DNA of 64,000 nucleotides from Glandiceps talaboti (lineage: Eukaryota; Hemichordata; Enteropneusta; Spengelidae): NCBI RefSeq assembly GCF_964340395.1, contig NC_135551.1:12114379-12178378 (forward strand), read 5' to 3'. Each line of letters begins with the position of its first letter. The stretch's first letter is position 1. Shown here piece by piece: positions 26,601 through 41,600 of the stretch. The notes under the pieces are model-generated. The model made no database searches and was not told the origin of the DNA. It saw nothing but the letters and a program-made list of their open reading frames with translations. A program made the translations under genes and the position numbers.

Positions 26601-29600
26601 GTAAGTCTGTAGTAGCAGTCATTGACTATATCACCACCAGGTAGGTCTGTAGTAGCAGTCATTGACTATATCACCACCAGGTAGGTCTGTAGTAGCAGTC
26701 ATTGACTATATCACCTGTAAGTCTGTAGTAGCAGTCATTGACTATATCACCCGTAAGTCTATAGTAGCAGTCATTGACTATATCACCTGTAAGTCTGTAG
26801 TAGCAGTCATTGACTATATCACCTGTAAGTCTGTAGTAGCAGTCATTGACTATATCACCACCAGGTAGGTCTGTAGTAGCAGTCATTGACTATATCACCT
26901 GTAAGTCTATAGTAGCAGTCATTGACTATATCACCTGTAAGTCTGTAGTAGCAGTCATTGACTATATCACCTGTAAGTCTATAGTAGCAGTCATTGACTA
27001 TATCACCTGTAAGTCTGTAGTAGCAGTCATTGACTATATCACCTGTAAGTCTGTAGTAGCGGTCATTGACTATATCACCACCAGGTAGGTCTGTAGTAGC
27101 AGTCATTGACTATATCACCTGTAAGTCTATAGTAGCAGTCATTGACTATATCACCTGTAAGTCTGTAGTAGCAGTCATTGACTATATCACCTGTAAGTCT
27201 GTAGTAGCAGTCATTGACTATATCACCACCAGGTAGGTCTGTAGTAGCAGTCATTGACTATATCACCTGTAAGTCTGTACTAACAGTCATTGACTATATC
27301 ACCACCAGGTAGGTCTGTAGTAGCAGTCATTGACTATATCACCACCAGGTAAGTCTGTAGTAGCAGTCATTGACTATATCACCTGTAAGTCTGTAGTAGC
27401 AGTCATTGACTATATCACCTGTAAGTCTGTAGTAGCAGTCATTGACTATATCACCACCAAGTAGGTCTGTAGTAGCAGTCATTGACTATATCACCACCAG
27501 GTAGGTCTGTAGTAGCAGTCATTGACTATATCACCTGTAAGTCTGTAGTAGCAGTCATTGACTATATCACCACCAGGTAGGTCTGTAGTAGCAGTCATTG
27601 ACTATATCACCTGTAAGTCTGTACTAACAGTCATTGACTATATCACCACCAGGTAGGTCTGTAGTAGCAGTCATTGACTATATCACCACCAGGTAAGTCT
27701 GTAGTAGCAGTCATTGACTATATCACCTGTAAGTCAGTAGTAGCAGTCATTGACTATATCACCTGTAAGTCTGTAGTAGCAGTCATTGACTATATCACCA
27801 CCAAGTAGGTCTGTAGTAGCAGTCATTGACTATATCACCACCAGGTAGGTCTGTAGTAGCAGTCATTGACTATATCACCTGTAAGTCAGTAGTAGCAGTT
27901 ATTGACTATATCACCTGTAAGTCTGTAGTAGCAGTCATTGACTATATCACCACCAAGTAGGTCTGTAGTAGCAGTCATTGACTATATCACCACCAGGTAG
28001 GTCTGTAGTAGCAGTCATTGACTATATCACATGTAAGTCTGTAGTAGCAGTCATTGACTATATCACCACCAGGTAGGTCTGTAGTAGCAGTCATTGACTA
28101 TATCACCACAAGGTAGGTCTGTAGTAGCAGTCATTGACTATATCACCACCAGGTAGGTCTGTAGTAGCAGTCATTGACTATATCACCTGTAAGTCTGTAG
28201 TAGCAGTCATTGACTATATCACCTGTAAGTCTGTAGTAGCAGTCATTGACTATATCACAACCAGGTAAGTCTGTAGTAGCAGTCATTGACTATATCACCT
28301 GTAAGTCTGTAGTAGCAGTCATTGACTATATCACCACCAGGTAGGTCTGTAGTAGCAGTCATTGACTATATCACCACCAGGTAGGTCTGTAGTAGCAGTC
28401 ATTGACTATATCACCTGTAAGTCTGTAGTAGCAGTCATTGACTATATCACCTGTAAGTCTGTAGTATCAGTCATTGACTATATCACCTGTAAGTCTGTAG
28501 TAGCAGTCATTGACTATATCACCTGTAAGTCTGTAGTAGCAGTCATTGACTATATCACCACCAGGTAGGTCTGTAGTAGCAGTCATTGACTACATCACCA
28601 CCAGGTAGGTCTGTAGTAGCAGTCATTGACTATATCACCTGTACGTCTGTAGTAGCATGCAGAAATGATGACATATTATTACTAATTAGTATACATTTTC
28701 ATACATGTACACAAGTTGCCTTCTTCCACTTTTGATTCAGAAACAAATCACTTGCAATGGCCTTCTTTAGTGTCTAACTAGATCTGACAAAATGATCCAA
28801 AGGTATTGAGTAAACTAAAGGTGTGATTTTAAATCAATCAAAAATGGAAGAAGAGAACTTGTGTATGAATCCCAGTGCTTCCATGATGAATACATAGTAT
28901 TATAGTATATATTTAATTTGTTTATTGTTACTTTTGGGGAAAATACTCCCCTAACTCTGTATCTTCTTTAGCAAAGTATTTTTGGGAATAAAATTTTATG
29001 TCATATTTGGTAAAATTAATGTTAGGATTTAATGTTTACTTTTCTTTTTAGACCCCGTCATGAATGGCAATAGGATATATTACTAAGGAAAGAGTTACAT
29101 TTTCAATAAAGTCTAAGTGATGTTAAATTTGTTTGTTTATTTGTTTGTTTGTTTGTTTGTTTCAAAGGTGTAACTACTCCAAAGAGTCAAGCTACTGTTG
29201 AAGATCACCTATTACAGTGTCTTTGTCATGCAGTGACTGGAATCTCAGCAGAACAGATGAAATCATCAAAGATTGTTATCAAACTCAGAGCTGATGCATC
29301 GGTACATTTACCAGACAGCCTGCAATCTTTACTGAACCATTTATGTGCCATGGTGATGACACAAAACAAAACTGTACAAGTCACTGCATACACACTTTTA
29401 TTAAGGTGAGTGATTTCATTGCCATGGTGACGACACAGAACAAAACTGTACAAGTCACTGCATACACACTTTTATTAAGGTGAGTGATTTCATTGCCATG
29501 GTGATGACACAAAACAAACCTGTACAAGTCACTGCATACACACTTTTATTAAGGTGAGTGATTTCATTGCCATGGTGACGACACAGAACAAAACTGTACA

Positions 29601-32600
29601 AGTCACTGCATACACACTTTTATTAAGGTGAGTGATTTCATTGCCATGGTGATGACACAAAACAAAACTGTACAAGTCACTGCATACACACTTTTATTAA
29701 GGTGAGTGATTTCATTGCCATGGCGATGACACAGAACAAAACTGTACAAGTCACTGCATACACACTTTTATTAAGGTGAGTGGTTTCATTGCCATGGTGA
29801 CGACACAGAACAAAACTGTACAAGTTACTGCATACACACTTTTATTAAGGTGAGTGATCTCATTGCCATGGTGACGACACAAAACAAAACTGTACAAGTC
29901 ACTGCATACACACTTTTATTAAGGTGAGTGATCTCATTGCCATGGTGACGACACAAAACAAAACTGTACAAGTTACTGCATACACACTTTTATTAAGGTG
30001 AGTGATCTCATTGCCATGGTGATGACACAAAACAAAACTGTACAAGTCACTGCATACACACTTTTATTAAGGTGAGTGATTTCATTGCCATGGTGATGAC
30101 ACAAAACAAACCTGTACAAGTCACTGCATACACACTTTTATTAAGGTGAGTGATTTCATTGCCATGGTGACGACACAGAACAAAACTGTACAAGTCACTG
30201 CATACACACTTTTATTAAGGTGAGTGATTTCATTGCCATGGTGATGACACAGAACAAAACTGTACAAGTCACTGCATACACACTTTTATTAAGGTGAGTG
30301 ATTTCATTGCCATGGTGATGACACAGAACAAAACTGTACAAGTCACTGCATACACACTTTTATTAAGGTGAGTGATTTCATTGCCATGGTGATGACACAA
30401 AACAAACCTGTACAAGTCACTGCATACACACTTTTATTAAGGTGAGTGATTTCATTGCCATGGTGACGACACAGAACAAAACTGTACAAGTCACTGCATA
30501 CACACTTTTATTAAGGTGAGTGATTTCATTGCCATGGTGATGACATAGAACAAAACTGTACAAGTCACTGCATACACACTTTTATTAAGGCGAGTGATTT
30601 CAATGCCTCATGGCACAGAAGACAGTTCAAGTCATTGTGGATAAATTTGATTATCTTACTGCCATGGTGATAAAACAACAAAATATCTGTATGTATGACT
30701 GTATGTATGTATGTATGTATGTATGTATGTATGTATGTATGTATGTACAAGTCATTGCATCAGATTCTATACATTACACTTTAGATAAAGCCATGTTTTG
30801 ACATTTCACTTACACAACAATTATTATCTATAGATATGTGATAAAAATAACATAAAACACACCCACCTATCACAATATGTGTTGATATTTCACTATACAC
30901 AACAATTATTATCTATAGATATGTGATAAAAATAACATAAAACACACCCACCTATCACAACATGTGTTGATATTTCACTGTACAAAATAATTATTATCTA
31001 TGGATATGTGATAAAAATAACATAAAACACACCCACCTATCACAGCATGTGTTGATATTTCACTGTACAAAATAATTATTATCTATAGATATGTGATAAA
31101 AATAACATAAAACACACCCACCTATCACAACATGTGTTGATATTTCACTGTACAAAATAATTATTATCAATGGATATGTGATAAAAATAACATAAAACAC
31201 ACCCCCCTATCACAACATGTGTTGATATTTCACTATACACAACAATTATTATCTATAGATATGTGATAAAAATAACATAAAACACACCCACCTATCACAA
31301 CATGTGTTGATATTTCACTGTACAAAATAATTATTATCTATGGATATGTGATAAAAATAACATAAAACACACCCACCTATCACAACATGTGTTGATATTT
31401 CACTGTACAAAATAATTATTATCTATGGATATGTGATAAAAATAACATAAAACACACCCACCTATCACAACATGTGTTGATATTTCACTGTACAAAACAA
31501 TTATTGTCTATGGATATGTGATAAAAAATAACATAAAACACACCCCCCTATCACAACATGTGTTGATATTTCACTGTACAAAATAATTATTATCTATAGA
31601 TATGTGATAAAAAATAACATAAAACACCCCCCCCCCCCCATCACAACATGTGTTGACATTTCACTGTACAAAACAATTATTATCTGTAGATATGTGATAA
31701 AAATAACATAAAACACACCCACCTATCACAACATGTGTTGATATTTCACTGTACAAAACAATTTATTCTGAAATGGATATGTGATAAAAAATAACATAAA
31801 ACACACCCCCCTATCACAACATGTGTTGATATTTCACTGTACAAAACAATTATTATCTATGGATATGTGATAAAAATAACATAAAACACACCCACCTATC
31901 ACAACATGTGTTGATATTTCACTGTACAAAATAATTATTATCAATGGATATGTGATAAAAATAACATAAAACACACCCCCCTATCACAACATGTGTTGAT
32001 ATTTCACTATACACAACAATTATTATCTATAGATATGTGATAAAAATAACATAAAACACACCCACCTATCACAACATGTGTTGATATTTCACTGTACAAA
32101 ATAATTATTATCTATGGATATGTGATAAAAATAACATAAAACACACCCACCTATCACAACATGTGTTGATATTTCACTGTACAAAATAATTATTATCTAT
32201 GGATATGTGATAAAAATAACATAAAACACACCCCCCTATCACAACATGTGTTGATATTTCACTGTACAAAACAATTATTGTCTATGGATATGTGATAAAA
32301 AATAACATAAAACACACCCCCCTATCACAACATGTGTTGATATTTCACTGTACAAAATAATTATTATCTATAGATATGTGATAAAAAATAACATAAAACA
32401 CCCCCCCCCCCCATCACAACATGTGTTGACATTTCACTGTACAAAACAATTATTATCTGTAGATATGTGATAAAAATAACATAAAACACACCCACCTATC
32501 ACAACATGTGTTGATATTTCACTGTACAAAACAATTTATTCTGAAATGGATATGTGATAAAAAATAACATAAAACACACCCCCCTATCACAACATGTGTT

Positions 32601-35600
32601 GATATTTCACTGTACAAAATAATTATTATCAATGGATATGTTATAAAAATAACATAAAACACACCCACCTATCACAATATGTGTTGATATTTCACTGTAC
32701 AAAATAATTATTATCTATAGATATGTGATAAAAATAACATAAAACACACCCACCTATCACAACATGTGTTGATATTTCACTGTACAAAATAATTATTATC
32801 AATGGATATGTTATAAAAATAACATAAAACACACCCACCTATCACAATATGTGTTGATATTTCACTGTACAAAATAATTATTATCTATAGATATGTGATA
32901 AAAATAACATAAAACACACCCACCTATCACAACATGTGTTGATATTTCACTGTACAAAATAATTATTATCTATGGATATGTGATAAAAATAACATAAAAC
33001 ACACCCACCTATCACAACATGTGTTGATATTTCACTGTACAAAACAATTATTATCTGTAGATATGTGATAAAAATAACATAAAACACACCCACCTATCAC
33101 AACATGTTTTGACATTTCACTTACACAACAATTATTATCTATAGATATGTGATAAAAATAACATAAAACACACCCACCTATCACAATATGTGTTGATATT
33201 TCACTATACACAACAATTATTATCTATAGATATGTGATAAAAATAACATAAAACACACCCACCTATCACAACATGTGTTGATATTTCACTGTACAAAATA
33301 ATTATTATCTATGGATATGTGATAAAAATAACATAAAACACACCCACCTATCACAGCATGTGTTGATATTTCACTGTACAAAATAATTATTATCTATAGA
33401 TATGTGATAAAAATAACATAAAACACACCCACCTATCACAACATGTGTTGATATTTCACTGTACAAAATAATTATTATCAATGGATATGTGATAAAAATA
33501 ACATAAAACACACCCCCCTATCACAACATGTGTTGATATTTCACTATACACAACAATTATTATCTATAGATATGTGATAAAAATAACATAAAACACACCC
33601 ACCTATCACAACATGTGTTGATATTTCACTGTACAAAATAATTATTATCTATGGATATGTGATAAAAATAACATAAAACACACCCACCTATCACAACATG
33701 TGTTGATATTTCACTGTACAAAATAATTATTATCTATGGATATGTGATAAAAATAACATAAAACACACCCCCCTATCACAACATGTGTTGATATTTCACT
33801 GTACAAAACAATTATTGTCTATGGATATGTGATAAAAAATAACATAAAACACACCCCCCTATCACAACATGTGTTGATATTTCACTGTACAAAATAATTA
33901 TTATCTATGGATATGTGATAAAAATAACATAAAACACACCCACCTATCACAACATGTGTTGATATTTCACTGTACAAAATAATTATTATCTATGGATATG
34001 TGATAAAAATAACATAAAACACACCCCCCTATCACAACATGTGTTGATATTTCACTGTACAAAACAATTATTGTCTATGGATATGTGATAAAAAATAACA
34101 TAAAACACACCCCCCTATCACAACATGTGTTGATATTTCACTGTACAAAATAATTATTATCTATAGATATGTGATAAAAAATAACATAAAACACCCCCCC
34201 CCCCCATCACAACATGTGTTGACATTTCACTGTACAAAACAATTATTATCTGTAGATATGTGATAAAAATAACATAAAACACACCCACCTATCACAACAT
34301 GTGTTGATATTTCACTGTACAAAACAATTTATTCTGAAATGGATATGTGATAAAAAATAACATAAAACACACCCCCCTATCACAACATGTGTTGATATTT
34401 CACTGTACAAAACAATTATTATCTATGGATATGTGATAAAAATAACATAAAACACACCCACCTATCACAACATGTGTTGATATTTCACTGTACAAAATAA
34501 TTATTATCAATGGATATGTGATAAAAATAACATAAAACACACCCCCCTATCACAACATGTGTTGATATTTCACTATACACAACAATTATTATCTATAGAT
34601 ATGTGATAAAAATAACATAAAACACACCCACCTATCACAACATGTGTTGATATTTCACTGTACAAAATAATTATTATCTATGGATATGTGATAAAAATAA
34701 CATAAAACACACCCACCTATCACAACATGTGTTGATATTTCACTGTACAAAATAATTATTATCTATGGATATGTGATAAAAATAACATAAAACACACCCC
34801 CCTATCACAACATGTGTTGATATTTCACTGTACAAAACAATTATTGTCTATGGATATGTGATAAAAAATAACATAAAACACACCCCCCTATCACAACATG
34901 TGTTGATATTTCACTGTACAAAATAATTATTATGTATAGATATGTGATAAAAAATAACATAAAACACCCCCCCCCCCATCACAACATGTGTTGACATTTC
35001 ACTGTACAAAACAATTATTATCTGTAGATATGTGATAAAAATAACATAAAACACACCCACCTATCACAACATGTGTTGATATTTCACTGTACAAAACAAT
35101 TTATTCTGAAATGGATATGTGATAAAAAATAACATAAAACACACCCCCCTATCACAACATGTGTTGATATTTCACTGTACAAAATAATTATTATCAATGG
35201 ATATGTTATAAAAATAACATAAAACACACCCACCTATCACAATATGTGTTGATATTTCACTGTACAAAATAATTATTATCTATAGATATGTGATAAAAAT
35301 AACATAAAACACACCCACCTATCACAACATGTGTTGATATTTCACTGTACAAAATAATTATTATCAATGGATATGTTATAAAAATAACATAAAACACACC
35401 CACCTATCACAATATGTGTTGATATTTCACTGTACAAAATAATTATTATCTATAGATATGTGATAAAAATAACATAAAATACACCCACCTATCACAATAT
35501 GTGTTGATATTTCACTGTACAAAATAATTATTATCTATGGATATGTGATAAAAATAACATAAAACACACCCACCTATCACAACATGTGTTGATATTTCAC

Positions 35601-38600
35601 TGTACAAAACAATTATTATCTGTAGATATGTGATAAAAATAACATAAAACACACCCACCTATCACAACATGTGTTGATATTTCACTGTACAAAACAATTA
35701 TTATCTATGGATATGTGATAAAAATAACATAAAACACACCCACCTATCACAGCATGTGTTGATATTTCACTGTACAAAACAATTTATTCTGAAATGGATA
35801 TGTGATAAAAAATAACATAAAACACCCCCCCCCCCCCTCCATCACAACATGTGTTGATATTTCACTGTACAAAACAATTATTATCTATGGATATGTGATA
35901 AAAATAACATAAAACACACCCACCTATCACAATATGTGTTGATATTTCACTGTACAAAACAATTATTATCTGTAGATATGTGATAAAAATAACATAAAAC
36001 ACACCCACCTATCACAATATGTGTTGATATTTCACTGTACAAAATAATTATTATCTGTAGATATGTGATAAAAAATAACATAAAACACACCCACCTATCA
36101 CAACATGTGTTGATATTTCACTGTACAAAACAATTATTATCTATAGATATGTGATAAAAATAACATAAAACACACCCACCTATCACAACATGTGTTGATA
36201 TTTCACTGTACAAAACAATTATTATCTATGGATATGTGATAAAAATAACATAAAACACACCCCCCTATCACAACATGTGTTGATATTGCACTGTACAAAA
36301 CAATTTTTTCTGAAATGGATATGTGATAAAAATAACATAAAACACACCCACCTATCACAATATGTGTTGATATTTCACTGTACAAAACAATTATTATCTG
36401 TAGATATGTGATAAAAATAACATAAAACACACCCACCTATCACAACATGTGTTGATATTTCACTGTACAAAATAATTATTATCAATGGATATGTGATAAA
36501 AATAACATAAAACACACCCACCTATCACAACATGTGTTGATATTTCACTGTACAAAATAATTATTATCTATGGATATGTGATAAAAATAACATAAAACAC
36601 ACCCACCTATCACAACATGTGTTGACATTTCACTGTACAAAATAATTATTATCTATGGATATGTGATAAAAATAACATAAAACACACCCACCTATCACAA
36701 CATGTGTTGATATTTCACTGTACAAAACAATTATTATCTATGGATATGTGATAAAAATAACATAAAACACACCCACCTATCACAACATGTGTTGATATTT
36801 CACTGTACAAAATAATTATTATCTATGGATATGTGATAAAAATAACATAAAACACACCCACCTATCACAACATGTGTTGACATTTCACTGTACAAAACAA
36901 TTATTATCTATAGATATGTGATAAAAATAACATAAAACACACCCACCTATCACAACATGTGTTGACATTTCACTGTACAAAACAATTATTATCTATGGAT
37001 ATGTGATAAAAATAACATAAAACACACCCACCTATCACAACATGTGTTGACATTTCACTGTACAAAATAATTATTATCTATGGATATGTGATAAAAATAA
37101 CATAAAACACACCCACCTATCACAACATGTGTTGATATTTCACTGTACAAAACAATTATTATCTGTAGATATGTGATAAAAATAACATAAAACACACCCA
37201 CCTATCACAACATGTGTTGATATTTCACTGTACAAAATAATTATTATCTGTAGATATGTGATAAAAATAACATAAAACACACCCACCTATCACAACATGT
37301 GTTGATATTTCACTGTACAAAACAATTATTATCTATGGATATGTGATAAAAATAACATAAAACACACCCACCTATCACAACATGTGTTGACATTTCACTG
37401 TACAAAACAATTATTATCTATGGATATGTGATAAAAATAACATAAAACACACCCCCCTATCACAACATGTGTTGATATTTTACTGTACAAAACAATTATT
37501 ATCTATGGATATGTGATAAAAATAACATAAAACACGCCCACCTATCACAACATGTGTTGACATTTCACTGTACAAAATAATTATTATCTGTAGATATGTG
37601 ATAAAAATAACATAAAACACACCCACCTATCACAATATGTGTTGATATTTCACTATACACAACAATTATTATCTATGGATATGTGATAAAAATAACATAA
37701 AACACACCCACCTATCACAACATGTGTTGACATTTCACTGTACAAAATAATTATTATCTGTAGATATGTGATAAAAATAACATAAAACACACCCACCTAT
37801 CACAATATGTGTTGATATTTCACTGTACAAAATAATTATTATCTGTAGATATGTGATAAAAATAACATAAAACACACCCACCTATCACAAGCCTAATCTT
37901 GACAGGGAAAGTTACAATAATGTTACTCTAAATTATATAAAGATGTCATGTTTGTTTGTTTGTTTGTTTTTAGGTTAATATCAGAATTACCTAAATATGA
38001 TGAACAGCTGATAAAAGAAGATGAAGATAAAGAAATTATTCTGTAAGTTGTTACAACAAACTATTTTATCTTTAACTCTGCATAATCATTTTAGATTACT
38101 TCTATTGCATATCATGTTTATTCAATTCATATCATCCCTACGTATTTGGTTTTAGAGGATTTATTGATATTTCATGGGGAAGGCTGTATCAGAGATCAAA
38201 TCTGCTAAAGTAGTACTAAAATCATAATTAGTGGTATTGGTATGGAAACACACTGAAGCAATCACTCCTGAAGTTTGGCAGAAAATTTCAAAATCTTTCA
38301 TTCAAATGGGGAGGAGTGGAATTTTGATAACGAGTTCCAAATACTTAACTAGTAACATGGGTTGTTGTGGATGGGTTGCTAATGGGACCACTTCACCTTT
38401 ACAAAATGGTAGACCGTAAAAATTTGATAATGATAGCCAAGTTTTGTTGTTATGAGTCAAAAGGAGAAATCTGACATTTTTTGTTAGTCACCACATAGTA
38501 AGAGATAGGGGAAAACCAAATTTTGGTGCATCACTAGAAATTGTGTGCATCAATGGTCCATCAAATTGGCTTAATTAAAGGGCACATTGGTTGGGACCTA

Positions 38601-41600
38601 ATGAGTTTTAATAACATATTGGTGGAAAGTTGTTTACATTGTGTTTGACAACATCCATGTTTAATACTAATACTAATAGAACTTGACATATGCTAAAAAG
38701 CTAACAAACAACATTATAAAACCAAAATAAAGTGTTATCTATTTTCTTTGTCATCAAATATCACCTTCCATGTACATGTAAATGTACAGTACTTGTATAA
38801 TGGACATAATAAAATCACCTTCCATATACATGTAAATGTACAGTACTTGTATGATGGGCATAATAAAATCACCTTCCATATACATGTAAATGTACAGTAC
38901 GTGTATGATGGGCATAATAAAATCACCTTCCATATACATGTAAATGTACAGTACGTGTATGATGGGCATAATAAAATCACCTTCCATATACATGTAAATG
39001 TACAGTACTTGTATGATGGGCATAATAAAATCACCTTCCATATACATGTAAATGTACAGTACTTGTATAATGGGCATAATAAAATCACCTTCCATATACA
39101 TGTAAATGTACAGTACGTGTATGATGGGCATAATAAAATCACCTTCCATATACATGTAAATGTATAGTACTCGTATAATGGGCATAATAAAATCACCTTC
39201 CATATACATGTAAATGTACAGTGCTTGTATGATGGGCATAATAAAATCACCTTCCATATACATGTAAATGTACAGTACTTGTATGATGGGCATAATAAAA
39301 TCACCTTCCATATACATGTAAATGTACAGTACTTGTATAATGGGCATAATAAAATCACCTTCCATATACATGTAAATGTACAGTACTTGTATGATGGGCA
39401 TACTAAAATCACCTTCCATATACATGTAAATGTACAGTACTCGTATGATGGGCATAATAAAATCACCTTCCATATACATGTAAATGTACAGTACTTGTAT
39501 AATGGGCATAATAAAATCACCTTCCATATACATGTAAATGTACAGTACTTGTATAATGGGCATAATAAAATCACCTTCCATATACATGTAAATGTACAGT
39601 ACTTGTATGATGGGCATACTAAAATCACCTTCCATATACATGTAAATGTACAGTACTCGTATGATGGGCATAATAAAATCACCTTCCATATACATGTAAA
39701 TGTACAGTACTTGTATAATGGGCATAATAAAATCACCTTCCATATACATGTAAATGTACAGTACTTGTATGATGGGCATAATAAAATCACCTTCCATATA
39801 CATGTAAATGTACAGTACTTGTATGATGGGCATAATAAAATCACCTTCCCTATACATGTAAATGTACAGTACTTGGGTGTAACAAAATCATGTTTTTAAT
39901 ACATTTAGTAGATTTACTGATATATGCAATGTCAATGAAAACAGTACATGTTTATTGTAAATAAAAATTTTTTTGCCTATTATTATTTTTGTCAACAGAC
40001 AACCTCCTGCATCATTGATGGATGTGTATAACTTGACATCAGAATACATAGATGGTATTCTAGCAGATATCAGAGTTGGAGAATGTGTCCTCATTGAAGG
40101 CTACAGTGATGCTTACTACTACTCATTAGCATACTTGTTGTCATGGAAACTCTTACTAGCTTTCTTCAAAGGTGCCACTGCTGAGGTATGACAGCTGTCT
40201 CTTGTATATCATTGTTATTTCATAGGTGATAGTGAGGACTGGTATGAGATAATGATGAAGAGAATGAAGATATTGAAATTTGAATTAAAAAAATAATGAC
40301 TTGATGAGTGGTAGTTAAACGTATGTACTGGACTGGGCTACTATTCATTAGCTAATTTGTTACAAATTTCCTGAGGCCCCTATTCTGACAGGGCCTGGAG
40401 CAATTCTACATGTAAACGGCATGTACACTGCATGTACACCTCATGTACCCTTCATGTACACCACATGTACTTTGCATATGTACCACATGTACATCACATG
40501 CATACCACATGATAATTATAAATTTCGTACAGATCATTCCTATTCTTTTCTGAAATCTTTATTGACTAATTTTAGAGCTCCTCATGTCCCCTTCATGTAC
40601 ACAACACGTATACTGCATGTACAGCACGTGTACATCGCATGTACACCACATGTACTTTGCATGTACACCACATGTACACCACAATTTCCACAAATAATTA
40701 ATATATAATTTATGTGTTCATTATACAATACAATATGGTAATACAATTTTCTGAAATCTTTATTGACTAGTTGAGAGCTGGGTATGCTGCCTATTTCCGT
40801 CAACACAAGATGGTGACTACATTACTGAAAAACTTGTTCCGATTGATGCCAGAGACTCCTGTTACTATGGACAGAAGTACATCAAAGACAGTTAATATGT
40901 TTACTGTCCAACCTCAATTCTTTAATACAGGTAAAGATAAAATACTTGGTTAATTTGATGGTTAGGGATGGAACATTTAGGTGATAGAGAGGGGTTAGAT
41001 GGAAGTCTACAAATACAGCAAAGAAAGTCAATCTGTTTAATGTTCAACTCTCCTGTATATGTGTGATAAGATAGAAATAGGAATGATGGATTTATAATAA
41101 GATGGAGGGGGAGGGGGACTGTCTGGAGGGGGGCTGTGTGGAGAATCGCAGGACTGTGGAGGGTGTGGGGAACTGTGTGGAGAGTGGCTAAATAGAGGTG
41201 GAAAGAATTACACCAAACCATAGACCCTCCACCAAGGGTCTATGACCAAACTAAAGAAAGTCAGATTTACGTATCAACTATTGTCTGTTGTTCTGTGCAT
41301 GGATGTGTTACTCCATGGTCTGTTTAACAAAGTAGTAAACATCTGTTGTGAAAGAACTAGCTGTACATCCTAAATTGTGAATGTAAACTTGATATAAAAG
41401 AACTAACTGTATATACTAAATTGTGAATGTAAACTTGAGATGAAAGAACTAACTGTAGATACTAAATTGTGAATGTAAACTTGAAATGAAAGAACTAGCT
41501 GTAGATACTAAATTGTGAATGTAAACTTAAAATGAAAGAACTAACTGTATATACTAAATTGTGAATGTAAACTTAAAATGAAAGAACTAACTGTAGATAC

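Noticed and set aside
23569-28655. CRISPR array
   Set aside because: Direct repeats have no unique spacers; units are contiguous 36/40-bp copies in a eukaryotic intron. The same applies to all other arrays here.
38735-39857. Long open frames (369, 367 and 224 codons) on both strands
   Set aside because: All come from a 54-bp, multiple-of-three intronic repeat. Being open in several frames and both strands marks a period artefact.
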